In this document: positions 54,851-63,220 of the stretch, piece by piece
Layout: each line of letters begins with the position of its first letter
Position numbering within the stretch: position 1 is the first letter of the stretch
Assembly: GCF_012650175.1 (NCBI RefSeq)
Contig: NZ_JAAILI010000022.1
Location: forward strand, 62,001-126,000
Source: Sphingomonas sp. S2M10
GTDB lineage: Bacteria > Pseudomonadota > Alphaproteobacteria > Sphingomonadales > Sphingomonadaceae
DNA: 64,000 bases
Reading direction: 5' to 3'
Made by a program: the position numbers and the translations under genes
Notes under the pieces: generated by a model
Seen by the model: only the letters and a program-made list of their open reading frames with translations
Databases searched by the model: none
Told to the model about the DNA's origin: nothing

Positions 54851-56029
54851 ATGTTCCTCGCCTTTCTCGACGAGCTGCGCGCCGCGGGCATCCCTGCCAG
54901 CCTCAAGGAACATCTGCTGCTGCTCGAAGCGCTCGACGCGCAGGTGATCGAGCCGACCCCCGAGGCCTTCTATTTCCTCGCCCGCGCCACCTATGTAAAG
55001 GACGAGGGGCTGCTCGACCGGTTCGACCAGGTCTTCGCCAAGGTGTTTCGGGGGATCGCGAGCAACACTGGCGTCGCCCCCGCCGAGGTCCCCGAGGAAT
55101 GGCTCCGCGCGATCGCCGACAAGTACCTGACCGACGAGGAAAAGGCGCAGATCGAGGCGCTCGGATCCTGGGAGAAGCTGATGGAGACGCTCCAGCAGCG
55201 GCTGAACGAGCAGCATGAGCGTCACCAGGGCGGCAGCAAATGGATCGGCACCGGCGGCACCTCGCCCTTCGGCAATGGCGGCTACAACCCCGAAGGCGTG
55301 CGGATCGGCGGCGAGGGCAAGCACCAGCGCGCGGTGAAGGTGTGGGAGGCGCGCGACTATCGCAACCTCGATTCCACTCGCGAGCTGGGCACCCGCAACA
55401 TCAAGGTGGCACTCCGCCGCCTCCGCCGCTTCGCCCGCGAGGGCGCTGCCGAGGAGCTCGACATCGACGGCACCATCGCCGGCACCGCAAGGCAAGGCTG
55501 GCTGGACGTCAAGATGCGGCCCGAGCGGCACAATGCGGTGAAGCTCCTGCTCTTCCTTGACGTCGGCGGATCGATGGACCCCTTCGTCAAGCTCTGCGAG
55601 GAGCTGTTCTCGGCAGCGACCAGCGAGTTCAAGAACCTGGAATTCTTCTACTTCCACAACTGCCTCTACGAAGGCGTGTGGAAGGACAATCGCAGGCGCT
55701 TCACCGAGCGCACCCGCACCGCCGACCTCCTCCACAAATATGGCCCGGACTATAAGGTGATCTTCGTCGGCGACGCGTCGATGAGCCCCTATGAGATCAC
55801 GCAGCCCGGCGGCTCGGTCGAGCACATGAACGACGAGCCCGGCGCCACCTGGCTGCAGCGCGTAGTCGACACCTGGCCCGCCACCGTCTGGGTCAACGTG
55901 CTGCCCGAGGCGCAATGGGGCTATTCGCACTCGGTGTCGATGATCCGCGAGCTGATGCGCGATCGCATGTATCCTCTCACGATTGCAGGGATCGATGCGG
56001 CGATGCGCGAGTTGAGTAGGAAGCGATGA
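54851..56029 (+). CDS. VWA-domain protein, CoxE-like (MoxR partner)
   Basis: A 392-residue protein with a helical N-terminal half and a C-terminal von Willebrand A domain. The metal-ion-dependent adhesion site begins at Asp237 in LLLFLDVGGSMDPF, i.e. DxGxS rather than DxSxS; the related CoxE family often shows this. It also contains HKYGPDYKVIFVGDASMSPYEI. It partners the MoxR ATPase and its stop overlaps the next gene by 4 bases. Target complex unknown. Confidence 0.88.
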   Translation: MFLAFLDELRAAGIPASLKEHLLLLEALDAQVIEPTPEAFYFLARATYVKDEGLLDRFDQVFAKVFRGIASNTGVAPAEVPEEWLRAIADKYLTDEEKAQIEALGSWEKLMETLQQRLNEQHERHQGGSKWIGTGGTSPFGNGGYNPEGVRIGGEGKHQRAVKVWEARDYRNLDSTRELGTRNIKVALRRLRRFAREGAAEELDIDGTIAGTARQGWLDVKMRPERHNAVKLLLFLDVGGSMDPFVKLCEELFSAATSEFKNLEFFYFHNCLYEGVWKDNRRRFTERTRTADLLHKYGPDYKVIFVGDASMSPYEITQPGGSVEHMNDEPGATWLQRVVDTWPATVWVNVLPEAQWGYSHSVSMIRELMRDRMYPLTIAGIDAAMRELSRKR

Positions 56030-56724
56030 GTACGATCCGCGACATGCTCCACCGTTGGCACCGGCGCCTGTTCGGTAGCTACACGATCGCCGATCCCCGG
56101 CCGATGGCCGAGGCCGCGCCCTATACCTTTTTCCTGCCCAGCGAGAATGAGGTGCTTGCGCTGCGTGCCGGCGACCTCGCCAAGCTGATCTTCCAGTCGA
56201 CCCCGCCCTCGCGCGACTATGCCGCCGAGCGAATGTGGGTGGAGATAACCCGCGCCGAGGGCGAGAAGCTCTGGGGCCGACTCGACAATGTGCCCCTCGA
56301 CATGCCCCAGCTCCGCCCCGGCCGCGAGATATCATTCCGTCGCGGCGACGTGATCGACCTTCGCTGGGGCGAGGATCGCCCGGTCCGTCCGCCCTCGGCT
56401 CCGGCGCGACGCCATTATGATGCGCGCTGCCTGGTCGACAGCTGCGTGCTCGAACAGGGTGCGGCAGTCCATTATCTCTATCGCGAGCTGCCGCTGCCCC
56501 CGAGCGTCGGCGACGCGCCGGATAGCGGCTGGCGCATCCGTGGCGATTATCGCGGGCTGGAAGACGAAGCGATCGGCGCCCGCGCGATCGAGTGCGTCGC
56601 GCTCGGCCGGGTGCTCAACATCGACGACAGTTGGGTCCACCTGATCGATTCGCCTACCGGCTCCGCCTATGTGCGGAACTGGGAAAAGGACGTGTTCGAG
56701 CCGGAGTCGGCGGCAGCGGATTGA
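56026..56724 (+). CDS. DUF2314/DUF2185 two-domain protein
   Basis: A 232-residue protein. The N-terminal half (PSRDYAAERMWVEITRAEGEKLWGRLDNVPLDMPQLRPGREISFRRGDVIDLRW) matches the DUF2314 pattern. The C-terminal half (CLVDSCVLEQG to DSGWRIRGDYRG) matches DUF2185, also called Imm33, found in bacterial immunity proteins. The start ATG overlaps the CoxE-like stop (ATGA), so all three genes form one operon. A link to toxin immunity is not supported by any toxin gene nearby. Confidence 0.72.
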   Translation: MSTIRDMLHRWHRRLFGSYTIADPRPMAEAAPYTFFLPSENEVLALRAGDLAKLIFQSTPPSRDYAAERMWVEITRAEGEKLWGRLDNVPLDMPQLRPGREISFRRGDVIDLRWGEDRPVRPPSAPARRHYDARCLVDSCVLEQGAAVHYLYRELPLPPSVGDAPDSGWRIRGDYRGLEDEAIGARAIECVALGRVLNIDDSWVHLIDSPTGSAYVRNWEKDVFEPESAAAD

Positions 56725-56798
56725 AGCCCTACCGGTCGACTTCGAGTGTCGCTTGCGCCCCGTCGCCGGAGACACAATCTCCGCAAACCGTCCCATGC

Positions 56799-57452
56799 TC
56801 AGAACGGAGCAGGCACTTTGCGCTTGATATCGACGCGCAGCGGTGGGGCAGCGCTGAAGCGCACCTCGGTGACGATGCCGCCCGGCACCCCCATCCAGAG
56901 CACCGTGTCGTCGGCTTTGCGGGTTATGGCCCACGGGGATAACGCGCGCAGGCCGGACTTGACGGTATTGCCGTCCCTGCACAGGCCGGAAGACGTCGTG
57001 TCCGAACAACGTAGCTTCGCATCGCCTACGCCAGCGATGAATGCTGCGAGCTGAGCAAGCGCCTCCCAACCCTGCTCCACGCTGACTCCAGGATTCAGGT
57101 GCGCATATCCCGTGGTCGCGCACTCATTACCGCGGGCTGATGCAATCTCCTGCGCACCATCTATGCGCTCCACCTTCGCGGTTCCTATGTCAGCTCCCGG
57201 TACCGCCCGAAACCGCACGTTCCAGCGCGTTCGAACACAGCCTCGCCCCTGCAACACCGGCCGCTCCACCAACTGCCCGTCGACGACGCCCGGTGCGCCC
57301 TTGCCGCCAGTGGGAACCTCGAATGTTTCGATCGGGCCATGTTTGCGGTCGCGCAATACAGCGTCACCAGCCGCGGTCGGCGACAATTTTTCGACCTGCG
57401 CAAGCGTGATACTGGAGACGGGTTGCCCCAACAGGAACGCTAGCGTGATCAC
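56799..57452 (-). CDS. Exported hypothetical protein
   Basis: A 217-residue protein with a signal-like N-terminus (ITLAFLLGQPVSSITLAQ) and at least four Cys (CVRTRW, CATTGY, RCSDTTSSGLC) that could form disulphides in the periplasm. The C-terminus is strand-rich. No family recognised. It converges on the DUF2314 gene. The 160 bases upstream hold no gene I can see. Confidence 0.6.
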   Translation of the reverse strand: MITLAFLLGQPVSSITLAQVEKLSPTAAGDAVLRDRKHGPIETFEVPTGGKGAPGVVDGQLVERPVLQGRGCVRTRWNVRFRAVPGADIGTAKVERIDGAQEIASARGNECATTGYAHLNPGVSVEQGWEALAQLAAFIAGVGDAKLRCSDTTSSGLCRDGNTVKSGLRALSPWAITRKADDTVLWMGVPGGIVTEVRFSAAPPLRVDIKRKVPAPF

Positions 57453-57614
57453 CTGGCATTCTCCCGTGTCTCGGAAGCTACCATGCTCCTGGGTGCCGAG
57501 CTCCGCTAGCCTGAAACCTACGAGCGAAGGGCATTCGCGGCGAGCAGCCGGGCGGCATTATTCCCCGCGGCGGGACTTCCGCGCGGGCACGCATCTGGTC
57601 CCCTCGGCCCCGGC

Positions 57615-57908
57615 TCAGAGCTTCTCCACCGCCTTGTCGATGCGCCGCAGCAGCGCGCCGTCCTGAGCGCTGCGCCGCACGGCCTCTTCGGCGAGGCCCA
57701 TCAGACTGGTCGCGCCGAAGCTGCCCGCCAGACTTTGCAGCCGCAGCGCGGCCCCTGCCCATTGCTCGGCACCCTTGGAGGTCTTCATCATGTCGACCGA
57801 ACGGTTGACGCTTTCGAGGAACGCGTCGCGAAGCTCCGCGATCAACGCGGGATCGTCGCCCACCGCGGCGGCAAGGCTCGTATCGATTGCACCGGGATCA
57901 TAGGCCAT
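57615..57908 (-). CDS. HPt-like protein lacking the phospho-histidine
   Basis: A 97-residue four-helix protein with the pattern of a histidine phosphotransfer domain. The alignment segment is GAALRLQSLAGSFGATSLMGLAEEAVRRS; a true HPt has AHxLKG at this place, so Leu55 stands where the phosphorylated His should be and the Lys and Gly are also changed. It may be a pseudo-HPt that binds kinases or receivers without transferring phosphate. It is divergent from the large coiled-coil gene, with a candidate CtrA box between them. Confidence 0.75.
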   Translation of the reverse strand: MAYDPGAIDTSLAAAVGDDPALIAELRDAFLESVNRSVDMMKTSKGAEQWAGAALRLQSLAGSFGATSLMGLAEEAVRRSAQDGALLRRIDKAVEKL

Positions 57909-57932
57909 GGCCGCACCCTAGCGGCGCGATCG

Positions 57933-57947
57933 TTAACCGTTGGTTGA
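57933..57947. promoter_or_regulatory. Candidate CtrA box
   Basis: TTAACCGTTGGTTGA is TTAA, seven bases, TTGA, one mismatch from the CtrA consensus TTAA-N7-TTAA. It sits in the 83-base divergent promoter between the HPt-like gene and the coiled-coil gene. The pathway kinase CckA is encoded in this window at 7955. Confidence 0.5.
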
Positions 57948-57991
57948 CAACCCGGTCTTGGTCCGCGCGGCAAAGCTGATAGAGTGGCCCG

Positions 57992-60280
57992 ATGACTGGG
58001 GGCTCCACCGCTGAATCCGCCGTATCGTTCGACACCCTGCACGCCGAGCCGCCCGCGCTCGCGGAAAGTCTGGTGGTCGACGAGGTCGCGCCGGCCGCGC
58101 CGCAAGACCCGATCGACGCACCGCGCTTCGGTTGGATCTTCACCTTGCTCGCCGTCGCGGCCGGGGTCGGTACGACCTATGGCATGGCGAGCCTCGCGCT
58201 GCCCGCGTGGGACGAGCCGCTGAGCAACTTTCAGCGCGTCCAGCTGCTCGCGTCGCTCTGTGTGCCGGCAGCGGTCGTGGCGCTGCTGTACCTGATCGCA
58301 ATGCGCACCAGCACCGCCGAGGCGCGCCGCCACGCCGATACCGCGCGGGCGATGCGCGAGGCGGCCGAGCATCTCGAGGCGCGCACCGCCGCGCTCACCG
58401 ATCGCCTTCTCGCCCAGCGCAACGCCCTTGCCGAGCAGGAGACCGGCCTGTCGGTGCTGAGCGATGCCGCCGCCGAACGCCTCGCCCACGCCGCCGAAAG
58501 CGCGCAGCGCCAGGCCGACACGATTGCCGCCAGCACCCAGCAACTGAGCGCCATGACCAGCGCCGCCGAGCACAGCGTATCCGTGATCCTTGCCTCGCTG
58601 CCCAGAGCGCACGAGGAAATGCGCGGGCTCGCTGATCGCGTCGATGCTGCCGGGCTACAGGCGAGCCAGACCGCCGCCGCGCTCGACATCCAGCTGACCG
58701 TACTCGCCGAACGCGGCCGGGAGGCCGATCGCATCGCCGGCGGCGCCGCCGAGCGCCTCGCGGCGCACATCGCCCGCATGGAGGCGACCAGCGAGGCGGC
58801 GAGCAGTCGGCTCGAACAGGTGACCGACCAAATGTCCGCCCAGGTCGACGCGGTCCTCGATCGCGCCGCTGCCGCGGTCGACCAGTCGCGCCAGGGCATC
58901 GCCGCCCAGGGCGAGGCGATCCTTGCGATGCTGAGCACCAACCAGGCCGCGCTTGAACGCGCCGGCGAGGACAGCAGCGCCGCGATGGCGCAGCGCATGG
59001 CGCTGATCGAGGATGCGATCATCCGCATCTCGGCGCGGCTCAGCGAGGAGCAGCGGCGCAGCGACGCGCTGTTCGCCCGGCTGTCGGAAGGCGCCGCAAC
59101 CTTCGATTCGGAGCTGGAAGTGCTCCACGCCGCCGGCACCCGCCGCACCGAGGCGCTGGCGGCGGCGATCCACGGTCTGCATCAGTCGATGGACGGCATG
59201 ACTCAGTCGATGCGTACCGGTGAATCCACCGCGCGAGGCGTGATTGCCACCTCCGAAGAACTGCTGACCGCGCTGGACGCCGCCACGCGCGAGATCGACG
59301 AGACGATGCCCGCAGCGCTGGGCCGGCTCGACGACCGTATCGATGCCACCCGCAAGCGCATCGCCGCCTCGAAGCCCGAGCTGCTCGGCCTCGTCACCGC
59401 CGCCGAATCCACCCATGACGCCGTGGAAGGCATCGCCGTGTCGATATCCCGGCAGCAGGCGGCGCTCGAGCGCAGCCGCGCCGCGCTGGCCGAGACGCTG
59501 GCAACCGCCGCGGACCAGGCCGAGACGCTCGGCCGGGCAGTGGACAGCGCGATCGCGCATGCCAACAGCTTCACCCGCGATGCGGCGCCCGAACTGATCG
59601 AAACCCTGCTGCGGGTGCGCGACAGCGCCAACAAGGCCGCCGATCATGCCCGCGAGGCGATGGACGGCATCGTGCCGGCCGTGAACCGCGTACTGCAGGA
59701 CGCAACCGACCAGGTGATCGAGCGTGCCGTAGAGCTGTCGGTCCGCCAGCAGGTCGACACGCTCACCAAGGCCGCCGACGCTGCGATCGGTGCCGCTGCC
59801 CGCGCCGCCGAGCACCTCCGCGCCCAGATGACGGTGCTGGAGGAGGCCAACCAGCTCGCCGAGGCCCGCATCGCCGAGGCGCAGGACGCGCAGGAACGCG
59901 CCGACAGCGACGGCTTTGCCCACCGCATGGGGCTGCTGATCGACGCGCTGCACTCAACTTCGATCGACATCGCCAAAACCTTCTCGAGCGAAGTGACCGA
60001 CGGCGCCTGGGGCGCGTATCTCAAGGGGGATCGCGGTGTGTTCACCCGCCGCGCCGTTCGCCTTCTCGCGCCGCACGAAGCGCGCGAGATTCACCGGCTC
60101 TACGATCATGACGAGACCTTCCGCGAGAACGTCCATCGCTATGTCCATGATTTCGAGACGATGCTCCGCCAGGTGCTGAGCCTGCGCGAAGGCAATCCGC
60201 TGGCGGTGACACTGCTCTCTTCCGATGCGGGCAAGCTCTACGTCGCGCTCGCCCAGGCAATCGAGCGGCTGCGTAACTGA
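57992..60280 (+). CDS. Large membrane-anchored coiled-coil protein (TipN-like layout)
   Basis: A 762-residue protein. Two transmembrane helices near the N-terminus (GWIFTLLAVAAGVGTTYGMA at about 47-66; LLASLCVPAAVVALLYLIA at about 85-103) are followed by some 500 residues of Ala/Glu/Arg/Gln-rich coiled coil. A compact C-terminal domain (FSSEVTDGAWGAYLKGDRGVFTRRAVRLL to the end) follows. This layout recalls Caulobacter TipN, a polarity landmark, but the sequence link is not shown. The candidate CtrA box upstream supports a cell-cycle or polarity role. Structural function only inferred. Confidence 0.7.
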   Translation: MTGGSTAESAVSFDTLHAEPPALAESLVVDEVAPAAPQDPIDAPRFGWIFTLLAVAAGVGTTYGMASLALPAWDEPLSNFQRVQLLASLCVPAAVVALLYLIAMRTSTAEARRHADTARAMREAAEHLEARTAALTDRLLAQRNALAEQETGLSVLSDAAAERLAHAAESAQRQADTIAASTQQLSAMTSAAEHSVSVILASLPRAHEEMRGLADRVDAAGLQASQTAAALDIQLTVLAERGREADRIAGGAAERLAAHIARMEATSEAASSRLEQVTDQMSAQVDAVLDRAAAAVDQSRQGIAAQGEAILAMLSTNQAALERAGEDSSAAMAQRMALIEDAIIRISARLSEEQRRSDALFARLSEGAATFDSELEVLHAAGTRRTEALAAAIHGLHQSMDGMTQSMRTGESTARGVIATSEELLTALDAATREIDETMPAALGRLDDRIDATRKRIAASKPELLGLVTAAESTHDAVEGIAVSISRQQAALERSRAALAETLATAADQAETLGRAVDSAIAHANSFTRDAAPELIETLLRVRDSANKAADHAREAMDGIVPAVNRVLQDATDQVIERAVELSVRQQVDTLTKAADAAIGAAARAAEHLRAQMTVLEEANQLAEARIAEAQDAQERADSDGFAHRMGLLIDALHSTSIDIAKTFSSEVTDGAWGAYLKGDRGVFTRRAVRLLAPHEAREIHRLYDHDETFRENVHRYVHDFETMLRQVLSLREGNPLAVTLLSSDAGKLYVALAQAIERLRN

Positions 60281-60284
60281 GCCG

Positions 60285-61340
60285 TCACCGCGCCGGCGGG
60301 CGGCGGGTCGATTCGCGGACGATCAGTGTCGAGGGCAGCACCACCGGCTCGGCGGAAACCGGCGCGCGGCCGGCGCAGGCGTCGATGATCCGCTCCACCG
60401 CCTTGGCGGTGATGTCCGCGATCGGCTGCGACACCGCGGTCAGCGCCGGGCTTGCGAAGCGAACGATCGGGGTGTCGTCGAAGCTGACCAGCGACACGTC
60501 CTCCGGCACGCTCAGCCCCCGCCCCCGCACCGCAGCCATCGTCGCCAGGGCGGTCTGGTCGTTGGCGGCGATCACGGCGGTCACCTCGGCCCGGTCCAGC
60601 AGCGTACGCGCCGCGATCAGCCCCACATCGTAGGAGAAGTCACCCGTCTCCAGCAGCTCGTCCGAAGACAGCCCCGCCGCCGCCATCGCCGTCCGCCAGC
60701 CTTCGACGCGCCATGCGCTCAGCTCATATTCGTCAGGCCCGGCGATGAAGCCGATGCGGCGATGGCCCAGCGCCAGCAGGTGCTCGGTGGCGAGCCGGGC
60801 GCTGCCGCGATCGTCCTGCACCAGCATGTGCCCTGGCCCCTCGGCGACCGAGCCGATGCGAGCGATCTCGATCCCTTTTTCGGCGAGCAGCCGCAGGATT
60901 ATCGGGTTCTGCGAATGCGGCGGGGTGAGGATCGCACCATCGGGCTGGAGCGCGGCGATGGCGGCGCCGATCTCGCGTTCCAGCTGATCGCTGCGCGTGT
61001 CGACCAGCTCGACGATCATGCGATAGCCGTGTGCGGCACAGGCCAGCATGCCGCCGAGCAGCATCTGATCGACCCAGTCGCGACCCTCCCGCGCGCGCCA
61101 GTCGGCAATGGTCCGCTCGCGATCATTAAGCGCCAGGATCAGATAGGAGCGCGAGCCGCTCATCCGCTGCGCGGCGAGAGACGGCACATAGCCAAGCTTG
61201 GTGATCGAGGCCTGCACGCGGTGCAGCATCTCCGGACGCACGCCCGGTTCCTTGTTGATCACCCGGCTGACCGTCTGCAGCGAGACGCCGGCATCGGCCG
61301 CGACATGGCGAATGGTCACGGACTGGCGCCTACGAGACAT
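60285..61340 (-). CDS. LacI-family transcriptional regulator
   Basis: A 351-residue repressor or activator. The N-terminal HTH (TIRHVAADAGVSLQTVSRVINKEPGVRPEMLHRV) and hinge (GYVPSLAAQRMSGSRSYLI) are LacI-type. The periplasmic-binding-like effector domain includes FIAGPDEYELSAWRVEGW and VIAANDQTALATM. ATG 61340 has a strong AGGAGGGG ribosome-binding site. It is the last gene of a TonB-receptor/SapC/cupin locus, so it probably senses a sugar or glycan breakdown product taken up there. Confidence 0.93.
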   Translation of the reverse strand: MSRRRQSVTIRHVAADAGVSLQTVSRVINKEPGVRPEMLHRVQASITKLGYVPSLAAQRMSGSRSYLILALNDRERTIADWRAREGRDWVDQMLLGGMLACAAHGYRMIVELVDTRSDQLEREIGAAIAALQPDGAILTPPHSQNPIILRLLAEKGIEIARIGSVAEGPGHMLVQDDRGSARLATEHLLALGHRRIGFIAGPDEYELSAWRVEGWRTAMAAAGLSSDELLETGDFSYDVGLIAARTLLDRAEVTAVIAANDQTALATMAAVRGRGLSVPEDVSLVSFDDTPIVRFASPALTAVSQPIADITAKAVERIIDACAGRAPVSAEPVVLPSTLIVRESTRRPPAR

Positions 61341-61369
61341 GGCTGTTCCCCTCCTGCACTCTTCTTCCC

Positions 61370-62401
61370 TCAGCGGCTCAGCTGCCGCAACAGATAGCTC
61401 CGCAATTGCCCGGCCGTTTCCGGTGTCAGCGGATCCAGAATGCCGCGCCCGCCCTCCGGAAGATGCCCCGTGACCGTACCATCCGGCGAAAACACATAAT
61501 GGTCGAACACGCTCCGCCAATGCGCCCGCGCTTCCGCGGGCAAGTCGCGAATGGCGAACAGAGCCATCAGCAGGGCATCGTTCGGCTCGGCAAGCCAAGC
61601 GGGCTGCGTGCGCCACCAATAGTTGATCATCACGTTGAACGCATCGAGGGCCTCGACATGATGCCACCACAGGCTGGGGATGCGCAGCGCGTCGCCGGGC
61701 GCCAGCACCACCGCGCGGGCATGGCGGAGCGCCTCCCGAAATTTCGGGAAGCGCCCGAAATCGGCGGCGTGGAAATCCACCATGCTGATCGCGCGACCAC
61801 CGGGCGTATTGTCGAGCGGGCCGGGATAGAGGTTGGCGAACTGATCCGGCGGGAACAGCGTGAAGCGGCGGCGGCCGACAGCGGTACACACCAGATTGTC
61901 GGGCGCATCGCAATGCGCTGCGACGCGGGTAGCGGTGCCGATCCAGATGGTCGCGGCCAGCCCGTCGCGCGGCCCCAGCGGCATCGGGTTGGCCTCCACC
62001 ATGCCCGGGAAGAAGCGCGGCACGTCGGTGGAGGCGATGTAGCGCAGCGGCGCGTCCGCATGGCGCTCGCCCGCCGCCATCTCTGCGAAGATCGTGCCGA
62101 TCCGGGCGCGGCGGGTGCGGTGGTTCATCGCCATGTCGGCATCGTAAAAGAGGCGATCGCCGGCGCCGGGCAGGCCTTCTGCATAGGTGAAGTCGGCATC
62201 GCGCGCGAAACCGGACAGATAGTCGCGCGCCGTCGCTGCCCCTCGCCTGCCGGCCGCCACCAGCGGCCAGTCGGCGACCAGCCCGCGCACCACAAAGGGT
62301 TCCGCCGCGGCGGCAAGCGCGCTGTCCAGCGCTTCCTCGTCCGCCACCGCGATCTCGGGCACGGGGTGCAGTCCGTCGAACAGGTCGCCCGGATCAGGCA
62401 T
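61370..62401 (-). CDS. Cupin-like (JmjC-type) domain protein
   Basis: A 343-residue protein of the cupin_8/JmjC-like group. The iron-binding pattern is His163-x-Asp165 (VAAHCDAPDN) with the second His at WWHHVEAL (about 247-248). Substrate (possibly protein hydroxylation) unknown. Such proteins recur in sphingomonad and Caulobacter nutrient loci with SapC and TonB-dependent receptors. Its start overlaps the SapC gene by 8 bases. Confidence 0.87.
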   Translation of the reverse strand: MPDPGDLFDGLHPVPEIAVADEEALDSALAAAAEPFVVRGLVADWPLVAAGRRGAATARDYLSGFARDADFTYAEGLPGAGDRLFYDADMAMNHRTRRARIGTIFAEMAAGERHADAPLRYIASTDVPRFFPGMVEANPMPLGPRDGLAATIWIGTATRVAAHCDAPDNLVCTAVGRRRFTLFPPDQFANLYPGPLDNTPGGRAISMVDFHAADFGRFPKFREALRHARAVVLAPGDALRIPSLWWHHVEALDAFNVMINYWWRTQPAWLAEPNDALLMALFAIRDLPAEARAHWRSVFDHYVFSPDGTVTGHLPEGGRGILDPLTPETAGQLRSYLLRQLSR

Positions 62402-63128
62402 CGGCGCCGCGGCGCTGCAGGCGCGCGATCAGCGGCGCGATATTGGCGAGCGAGGCCAGCGCCATCGTGATCGGCAGCAGATGCCCGTCGCGATGCAGCG
62501 CGCCCAGCGCCTCGCCGTCCAGCGCCGCGAACCGTTCCTCATGGATGCCGTGGAAGTCGACGACCTGCCGGGCGTTGCCCTCGGCATCGTCGAAGCGGAT
62601 CGACACCGGCTCCAGCAGATCGTGCCGCTCCAGCGCGCCGAAAAAGTCGGGTGCGGCGCGGTAGCCACGATCGAGGCGGCCAAGCCCCTCCAGCACGGCG
62701 GCGAGATAGCTGCTCGGCGCGCCCTCCCCGTCAAACAACGGCGACGCCTCCGCATAGCCGGCCTGGCCGGACGCCAGAACGCGGGGGCTGGCCGCGTCGA
62801 GATGCAGCTGCGGCACCTCGCCGCCCGGCGGCGGCGGACCGATCAGGAAGGGCCGCGTCGCCATCGCCAGCGGCAGGTACGGCGCCTCCCAGCGTTCACC
62901 TTCCAGATAGAGGTTCTCGCCCGGCGCGAAGCCGAACAGCGCCACCGCCTGGAAGCCGTCGCGCGCGGCGGTGCGCTGGAACAGGATCGGATAGGCGTTC
63001 TGCACCTGGCGGAACTCGTCGGGCACGACGAGGCAGAGCTGGACGGCATCGCCCAGCGCCACGCCCCGCCGCCGGTCGATGCGGACCGCGCGATGATCGT
63101 CGATGGTCACGAGCTGATGATCGGTCAT
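62394..63128 (-). CDS. SapC-family protein
   Basis: A 244-residue SapC-like protein. The family regions VALGDAVQLCLVVPDEFRQVQNAYPILFQR, GFAPGENLYLEGERWEAPYLPLAMATRPFLI and GLGRLDRGYRAAPDFFGALERHDLL are recognisable. Function not established; it accompanies TonB-dependent receptors. ATG 63128 (MTDHQLVTID) has GGGGAT upstream. The stop overlaps the next gene. Confidence 0.88.
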   Translation of the reverse strand: MTDHQLVTIDDHRAVRIDRRRGVALGDAVQLCLVVPDEFRQVQNAYPILFQRTAARDGFQAVALFGFAPGENLYLEGERWEAPYLPLAMATRPFLIGPPPPGGEVPQLHLDAASPRVLASGQAGYAEASPLFDGEGAPSSYLAAVLEGLGRLDRGYRAAPDFFGALERHDLLEPVSIRFDDAEGNARQVVDFHGIHEERFAALDGEALGALHRDGHLLPITMALASLANIAPLIARLQRRGADA

Positions 63129-63220
63129 TGGAAAAATCCCCATTCCCCGCCGGCTGCGTTGGCACGCCGCGCGGCGGGGCGGAAGGGCCTTGCGGTCGGC
63201 GAACCGCAAGGCTCCGGTCG

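Noticed and set aside
56026..56724. The DUF2185 (Imm33) protein as part of a toxin-immunity system
   Set aside because: No polymorphic toxin or secretion gene is nearby; coupling is to MoxR/CoxE genes.
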